Position numbers and translations under genes: made by a program. 64,000 nt of DNA from Oscarella lobularis (lineage: Eukaryota; Porifera; Homoscleromorpha; Homosclerophorida; Oscarellidae): contig NC_089191.1 in the NCBI RefSeq assembly GCF_947507565.1, forward strand, positions 496,001-560,000, written 5' to 3'. Below, one piece after another: positions 58,314 to 64,000 of this stretch; position 1 is the stretch's first letter; each line of letters opens with the position of its first letter. Below the pieces are notes generated by a model. It saw nothing but the letters and a program-made list of their open reading frames with translations, was not told the origin of the DNA and did no database searches.

Positions 58314-60173
58314 CTACAGAAGCAAAGTTTCCACCCTTGAAACAGCCACGCCAGCACTAGGTCTTAGCTCTGGCTTGAAGTCCAAAAGAGAGTTGACGAG
58401 TTTGCAGAACTCCTGAGGAAAGTCTCGGTCAAGTCTTGGTAGCTTTGGAATGTCCGCCGTTTTGTATCCTCTTTGGTCCAATTTGGCAAATGGGCGCTGG
58501 CCGCAAATCTCGTGAATCAAAACTCCCACCGCCCATACATCTTGTCGGCTACAATCAACCAAAGAATTTGGTGATGCATTTAAAATTTCAGGAGCCATGT
58601 GAGCCGGATTTCCTCCAAGACTTCCACCCACAGTGTGCAAAAGCTTCATTTCCTCGTTCAATTCAATTGCCGTGCCGAAGTCGCAAATTTTTAGAGTTCC
58701 ATCCGCAGATACTAAAATGTGGCTCAGCTTTAGGTCGCGATGAGCGACGAAGTTTTCAGAGAGATGCTTAACTCCCCTCAGAATCTGGAAAGTCCATTCC
58801 AGAACTTTTCTCACCTAGCGAAATAGTCAGTTTCTCGTTGGCTAAGAATTGCTACGCACCGTTAGCTTGTTTTCTTGTCTGGCGATCTCTATAACAGCTT
58901 CCAGCGTGCTGGGGTGGTCTTCTAACACAAGGAAAAGAGAAAGTGCACGAGCTTCTGCCACGTTAGCAGGAAGTTCGGGAAATTGACTGGAATCAATCTT
59001 GTCATAGAAAAAAGCGTAAAGACGGACAATGTTCTTGTGACGTGGAAGTGCCAACAGAACATCGTACTCACTTCTGTAGCGGGTACCTGCCTATAAGAAA
59101 TACATACTAGACGATGGTAAGTCATAAGAATCAATCAGCCAGCTAACCCTAGTGTAAGTTGAATAACTGAAAATGTTAAAGAGCACCTTGAGAGCGAATA
59201 CATTGTATTTGAAACGGTGAAGACGGCGATTTGTGCATTTCGCTAAGAAGACAGCTCCTTCACATCGACTGGCGACTAATCTGATCACAGAAAAGTCTAT
59301 CGCTTGACAGGAGAGTAACGTGGTTACAAGTTCAAGTTCTTGCTCAGCATCTATCTGCGACAATTGCGAGGCCACGTCAATTTGACAAGTTTCTTTTAAC
59401 TGTGTTTCCTGCAGCAGCTTTTTGTACTTTTCCTTCAAGTCGTTGTGCTCAAGTTCCAGTGTATCACATTTCCTGAACAGTTCTTTTTCGTGATCTTCTG
59501 ATTGTTTTCGATACTTACGCTCTGCTAGCAAATAACGTGCCTTCACAACCCCATCCCGTGTACATTCCATATTCAGTTCTTCAGTAGACAGAAACTCTAA
59601 CTCCATAGTAGACGAAAGTGTTTCTTCAGCCATTGGAGCTCCTGCCCTATAGTTTTCATCGTTTAGTGCTACTGATGGATCTTTTGATACTTCACTACTT
59701 TCCCTAGCCGACTGGGAAGAATTAAAACCACTGTCAACACGACAAGTCAATGTTGAACTCGAAGCTGCTTCTGACAATTGCTCTTCTTTTACTTTACGGT
59801 AGGACTCGCTAGGAGTAGATTGAAGCACTTCACTAGCTGACTGGGAAGAAAAACCACTGTCAACACGACGACTCAACGTTGAAATCGCTTCTCGCCTTTC
59901 CTTTATTTTAGGGTTACGACGGAACTCGAACTCAGTAGATTTCATGAGTGACGAAAGTGGATAAAGAACAGGTTTATGAAACCCGCGACTATACTCCTGG
60001 GAAAAAATCACCAAATCGTCGTCTGCCGCTGAGGCCGCTGAAGCCGCGGGTTTCAAAGCAGTCGGTGTCCGAACAGCGGCAACGAGCCGCCTCTCTTTGA
60101 CTTTGTCTTTAGACAGGGAGTTAGGGTTAGGCTCGTCGATTCGCGAGGCCACTTTGCGCTCGCCAAAGTCCAT
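58314..60173 (-). CDS. PINK1-like kinase copy 2, probable pseudokinase
   Basis: Exons 60173-59148, about 59093-58861 and 58814-58314, about 585 residues. Same layout as copy 1: Ser-rich N-terminus, coiled coil (LFRKCDTLELEHNDLKEK), kinase domain. Differences at key sites: glycine loop SRCEGAVF (Gly to Arg), and HRDLKLSHIL instead of HRDLKLNNIL, so the Mg-binding Asn of HRDxxxxN is His. Lys in FALKVL, DFG and APE remain. The C-lobe is close to copy 1. ATG chosen as MDFGERKV. Expression and activity are unknown; open frame conservation suggests it is still translated. Confidence 0.8.
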
Positions 60174-60302
60174 CTTTCGCAACGGAAACGAATAAACCTC
60201 ACTCCAATGCAACAGATAGCCCGTATAAGTACCCTAAAGCCAGAGATATCTCTGCCTGAAGTAAAAAGTGTACCCCTACGAAATTATTAGCACGCTTCGT
60301 CT

Positions 60303-63213
60303 TTATTCGTCGTTCATTTTCTTCCCTCTTCGTCGATTTTTAACGCTGATGGTCGAATAGAAATGAATTCCCGTCTTCGATTTCTTCCTGCTTCCTTTCT
60401 TCTCCTAAACTCTGCAATGATATATTGCTTGAAAATATTTGGTAATACGTACAACTATTTGCGCTCCAGCCTCTTTTGCTAATTCCGATTCATCTTCCAG
60501 CCCCCTTTCGCGTTTGTTTTTTCTCATTCTCGACGCATTCGCTTCCTTGTGCTTTCTCTTCCGTCCCCCAGTATTCTCTCTTTCTTCCCGTTTCTCCTTT
60601 TCTCTCTTCTTTCCCGGTCTCAAATCAATCACTTCTACAAGAGACTTCTCAGCAATAACGGCACCACTGCTTGCCACCTTCTTAGTGCCCTTCAAACGAA
60701 GCTGATGCGATTTCTTCTTAGAAACAGAAACAGAAACAGGGTCAGTTTCCATATCTTCCCCTTCCTCCTCTTCACTATCTCTTTCGTCCTCTTCTTCTTG
60801 TAAAGGATCAAGCGTTTCTGCTGCCTTCCAGTTGGGCTCGTTATCAAAGACTCCATCAGGTGGCTCCATGTCTTCACTGGTAAATTCAGGAGCAACTTCC
60901 AGCTCTCTTACGTTCTGCTGCACACCGACGGGTTCACCACCGTCCGTTGACTCCACAGTCTCTTTAGATGAAGTAGCACCTTCTTCAGAAACTTCAGTGT
61001 TCTTTAGAAGACATCAAATCAATGAATCAATATGATAGATCGCTTTGCATACCTTCTCTTCTTCCTGATGCTTGGCTTTTACTGGAGGCTTAACAAAATA
61101 TGGAATTTTTCCTCTCTGCCAATCATTCAGCACCATTTTTGCAACGGTATCGATATCTGGTTCACCGCCCTTAGAAAAAATTGCCCACGTAGATCAGAGA
61201 AACGCACCCAGTTTACAAATAAAGACACCTTTAATAGTTTCCCTGATTTGCTGGCTAATTGCTTCAAGAAATCTTCCGCGCCTTCCCACTTAGCTACCCT
61301 ATAAGTCTTCTCTATATAATCGCCTTTTGCCCGCTCCAAAACAGCTGAAATAAAATCAGACGGACTTTTCACATTCTCAACGCGAACCTACATCATCAAT
61401 CCATAACAGAATGAACCAGAACTGACCAACTTACAACTCCTTTCAAAACTAAATCGGTCTCAGTGTCACCAGACGGATAGACAACGCCAGGACAATCAAT
61501 CAAATTGATTTTTTTCATAAGAGAAATGTACTGCCACACCTGCAGGAGAACGTAAGCCTGTCCTACTGCCATAGACTCTACTGACTTTAGTTTGGCCTGC
61601 AATTGGAGCGACGCTGCACACTTTGCGACGCCTCAAAGTATTAATAATAGAGCTTTTTCCCACATTAGGATAGCCAATAAAGCCAATGCTAAATAGGAGA
61701 GCGTTCCATAGAGCTCTCTTACTCGTACGTTCGCTTGACCTTATTTGCTTCTTGTCTTTATGAAGTTTAGCAAATTGCCTGAGTAGCTGAATAAGCGCTC
61801 CTTTTCCAAAAGGCTTCATTATGTTTGCATGAAACGCTAAGGTCGGAAATTCGGCTGATAGCACCTGAATCCAACGAGCCTAAAAGAAAACGGTATCTAT
61901 GTTCAACAAAGTGGCAAAACAGTTCGTACTGTAACCCAAGTTGGAACTAGATCACATTTATTCAATATGAAAATGAGGTGCTTGTAGACTTTTTCTTTTC
62001 TCAGGTATTTCTCAATGTGAGCTGATCTTGTTCCCATGGGATCTCGTGCATCTAGAACCTATAGACAAAACATGTAGCCATCTCCAAATTCTAACGAATC
62101 AATACCTGAATCAAGACGTCAGAAGAATCAATCACCTGTATAACAACGCATACAGCTTTTGTACTACAGCTCAGTTTATCTCTCATTACCTTGTAAAGCT
62201 CATTCCATATTCTCTTTGACTGTCCTTTAGTGAAGACCTTTTCCTTGGCCTCATTTCTATAAGGCCTGTTTATTCTGCGCTCTTTGGAACAGTGACCGCC
62301 TTACCTCACTGCATCAGCATCATCAGTCACAATAGTTCTGTCTTTTGACTCATCATATGACTCTACAGGAACATTGATAAGATTCTTATCAGCCAATAAT
62401 AAATTTCCACCTTCTGATTTTACAGCCATTGAGAGATATGTCTAAATTCGCATATAAGAAGGGAGCTTGATTCATTTTTGACCATACCTCTAGATCACCT
62501 GTTGGCAATGTCGGTCTCTTCCTTTGAGCCTTTTTCCCAAAGGTCTGCTCAAACGGATGCGTGTCAAGCAGATGAACCCGGCTCGTCTGAAGAAAACCAT
62601 AGAGTTTCAGCAGAAAAAGGTCGATACAGTACTTTGGCATAATCTTGTAGGAGACTGACGGGCATTTTAGTTGACTTCATTACGACCTACCAATCAGAGG
62701 GTACAAAAAATCCAGCCATTTCGCCGGCTCAGTCCTTCTCCCACCTTGTACGGATCGCGAACGACTTTTCCCAACTTCTCCTGGAATTCCTGAAGCGTCG
62801 ACTGCGCGACCGTTCTCGTATTGCCTAGAAGCGGCGAAAATTGAACGATCACAAGCCGAAGAAGCAAGAGAAGACCTTACCAAACCATTTTCGATTGGGA
62901 TCGATCCGCGACACGGTCCCCGAAGGCAAGCGGCCTTGATATTCAGCCGGCTTCACGATCTTCCCCTTCTTATTTCTAAAAATCGCACGCGCGCGGCTCG
63001 AGCACTCGAAAAAAGGCGCGAGACGTTGATTTTCGAACCTGACAGGCTTTCCACCGCGATACATGCGAAGACGCTTGATGGTCGCCGCATTGCGGTGCAT
63101 CGGATGACCTTTCGCTCGTTCTAAGACCCAAAATAGCCTTTCTAAGACCTTCTGCGAAACGATAGACGCTCCATTGTACCGGGATTAGTACTACTCGCCG
63201 ATTTCTTCGCCAT
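60303..63213 (-). CDS. GNL2: Nucleolar GTP-binding protein 2 (NOG2/Ngp1)
   Basis: Circularly permuted GTPase for maturation and nuclear export of pre-60S ribosomes. ATG at 63213 ([11 protein letters not shown]), then [53 protein letters not shown]-like end and [36 protein letters not shown] (G1), [28 protein letters not shown] (G3), LVLKGVV, and the C-terminal [15 protein letters not shown] and [10 protein letters not shown]. Around 61,590 the frame jumps across an intron between QTK and VWQYISLM. Many exons, several short. The stop is TAA at 60305-60303. Confidence 0.94.
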
Positions 63214-63298
63214 GCTGGTTGGCACGTGAGCAGATCACAAAGTCCCGACTATGAAAATCCATTAATTAATTTTTTCTAAAAATTCAATCTATAAATTT

Positions 63299-64000
63299 CT
63301 ATAAATCTAATTGAAGCAGCTTTTCTTCTGTTATTTCATTGGTCGTCATAATGTCCTCTAAATGCTCCTTATATTTTCGCTCGTCTCTAATAAATGCTGG
63401 CAGCATAATTTTTCTCTTTCGACTCACTTCCTTGAGTCTCGCCACGTCTTGCCACGCAACCTTTCCCATAAATAGTCCATTGAAATCGATCTCGTGTCGA
63501 TATTTCAAGATCTGGAGAGCCCCTTTGAAATAGACTTGATCCTTGCAAAAACACCCTGAAGCACGAAATTCTTAATTTAAATTCACGCATATTTAAGTCT
63601 TTCTTACCTGGTTTCGACGTGTCCCTTATTCCTCGTTTGACTCTGACGCAATAATTCCATCTGGCGTCCGGCGAACTTACGTACTGACTCAGATTGTGAA
63701 AGAGATGAAGGAAGCTCGTTGTTTGCGCTTTGCTTGCCGCGTAGTAGAGCAAAGCAGATCGAAATAAGTACTGCCCGCGCGTCTGATGTAAGACGCCATG
63801 CAGACTGGCGAGACCTTCCTCAGTGGGATTTTTATCTAGGAGACTGTAGAAAAAGGCCACTGTTTAAAATGAAATCTGGACAATTGGTGGTGGCGTACTT
63901 GTATAATTTTCTGCCTGATTTGAACCACGGTTGAAATTTTTCATTTCTTGCTCTGATATAATGAGTGCCTGAGAGTAAAAACGTCAAATAGAGATACGGA
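63299..64000 (-). CDS. MATCAP1: MATCAP-type tubulin tyrosine carboxypeptidase, C-terminal part (5' off the right edge)
   Basis: The family removes the C-terminal tyrosine of alpha-tubulin. Visible exons: about 63962-63895 (THYIRARNEKFQPWF; its first codons complete the second His of the HExxxH zinc motif, whose first part is outside), about 63860-63608 (NPTEEGLASLHGVL, with the zinc-ligand Glu region; LFRSALLYYAASKAQ; WNYCVRVKRGIRDTSKPG), and about 63555-63299 (CFCKDQVYFKGALQILKY; EHLEDIMTTNEITEEKL). The order and length of the C-terminus match KIAA0895/KIAA0895L. The exact paralogue (MATCAP1 or 2) cannot be told. Confidence 0.85.

Overview
The window is compact animal nuclear DNA, most likely from an early-branching metazoan; a sponge is my best guess. 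The basis is spliceosomal genes with mostly 40-60 bp introns, orthologues of animal proteins (OSER1, C6orf62, a plakin-type spectraplakin, SELENOI, CCT2, PPP1R8), LRR and VWC extracellular domains, CpG-rich coding sequence, and very short distances between genes. I saw no bacterial operon, CRISPR array, rRNA or tRNA. All gene models are hand-spliced from codon phase, GT/AG sites and remembered family sequences.

Layout. 1-520: a 41-bp minisatellite inside an intron of EIF3H (minus, runs off the left edge). 1.7-5.3 kb: EIF3H and SELENOI head to head, then NDUFA8 (plus) converging on PSMB2 (minus). 5.4-36.3 kb: one giant minus-strand spectraplakin gene (MACF1/dystonin/Shot type). From N to C terminus it has a plakin-domain SH3, a very long spectrin-repeat rod, two EF hands, a GAS2/GAR microtubule-binding domain and a basic Thr/Lys tail. 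Its most striking part is a single 12,240-bp exon (16464-28703) made of five 2,313-bp (771-residue, seven-spectrin-repeat) modules plus two further repeats. A 200-N assembly gap (35992-36191) lies near the 5' end.

36.3-43.9 kb: a CpG-rich putative promoter block, a LYRIC/MTDH-like membrane protein, PPP1R8 (NIPP1) and NSMCE1 head to head with 35 bp between start codons, a TRNAU1AP (SECp43)-like gene carrying a MITE-like element in an intron, and a RING/TRAF-zinc-finger protein. 43.9-47.2 kb: a secreted protein with 17 leucine-rich repeats, one exon per repeat, ending in a coiled coil and a VWC-like module. 47.3-54.7 kb: RCC1 and CCT2 (head to head), OSER1, C6orf62, a CENP-W-like histone-fold protein and a CCDC50-like coiled-coil protein.

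55.3-60.7 kb: a tandem segmental duplication. Each copy has a PINK1-like kinase gene plus the 3' end of GNL2. The left copy keeps only a decayed GNL2 fragment, and the right kinase copy has lost the conserved Mg-binding Asn and a glycine-loop Gly. 60.3-63.2 kb: intact GNL2. 63.3-64 kb: the 3' end of a MATCAP-type tubulin tyrosine carboxypeptidase gene. The genes are mostly unrelated housekeeping functions packed as divergent pairs. The parts worth attention are the spectraplakin repeat array and the kinase duplication.
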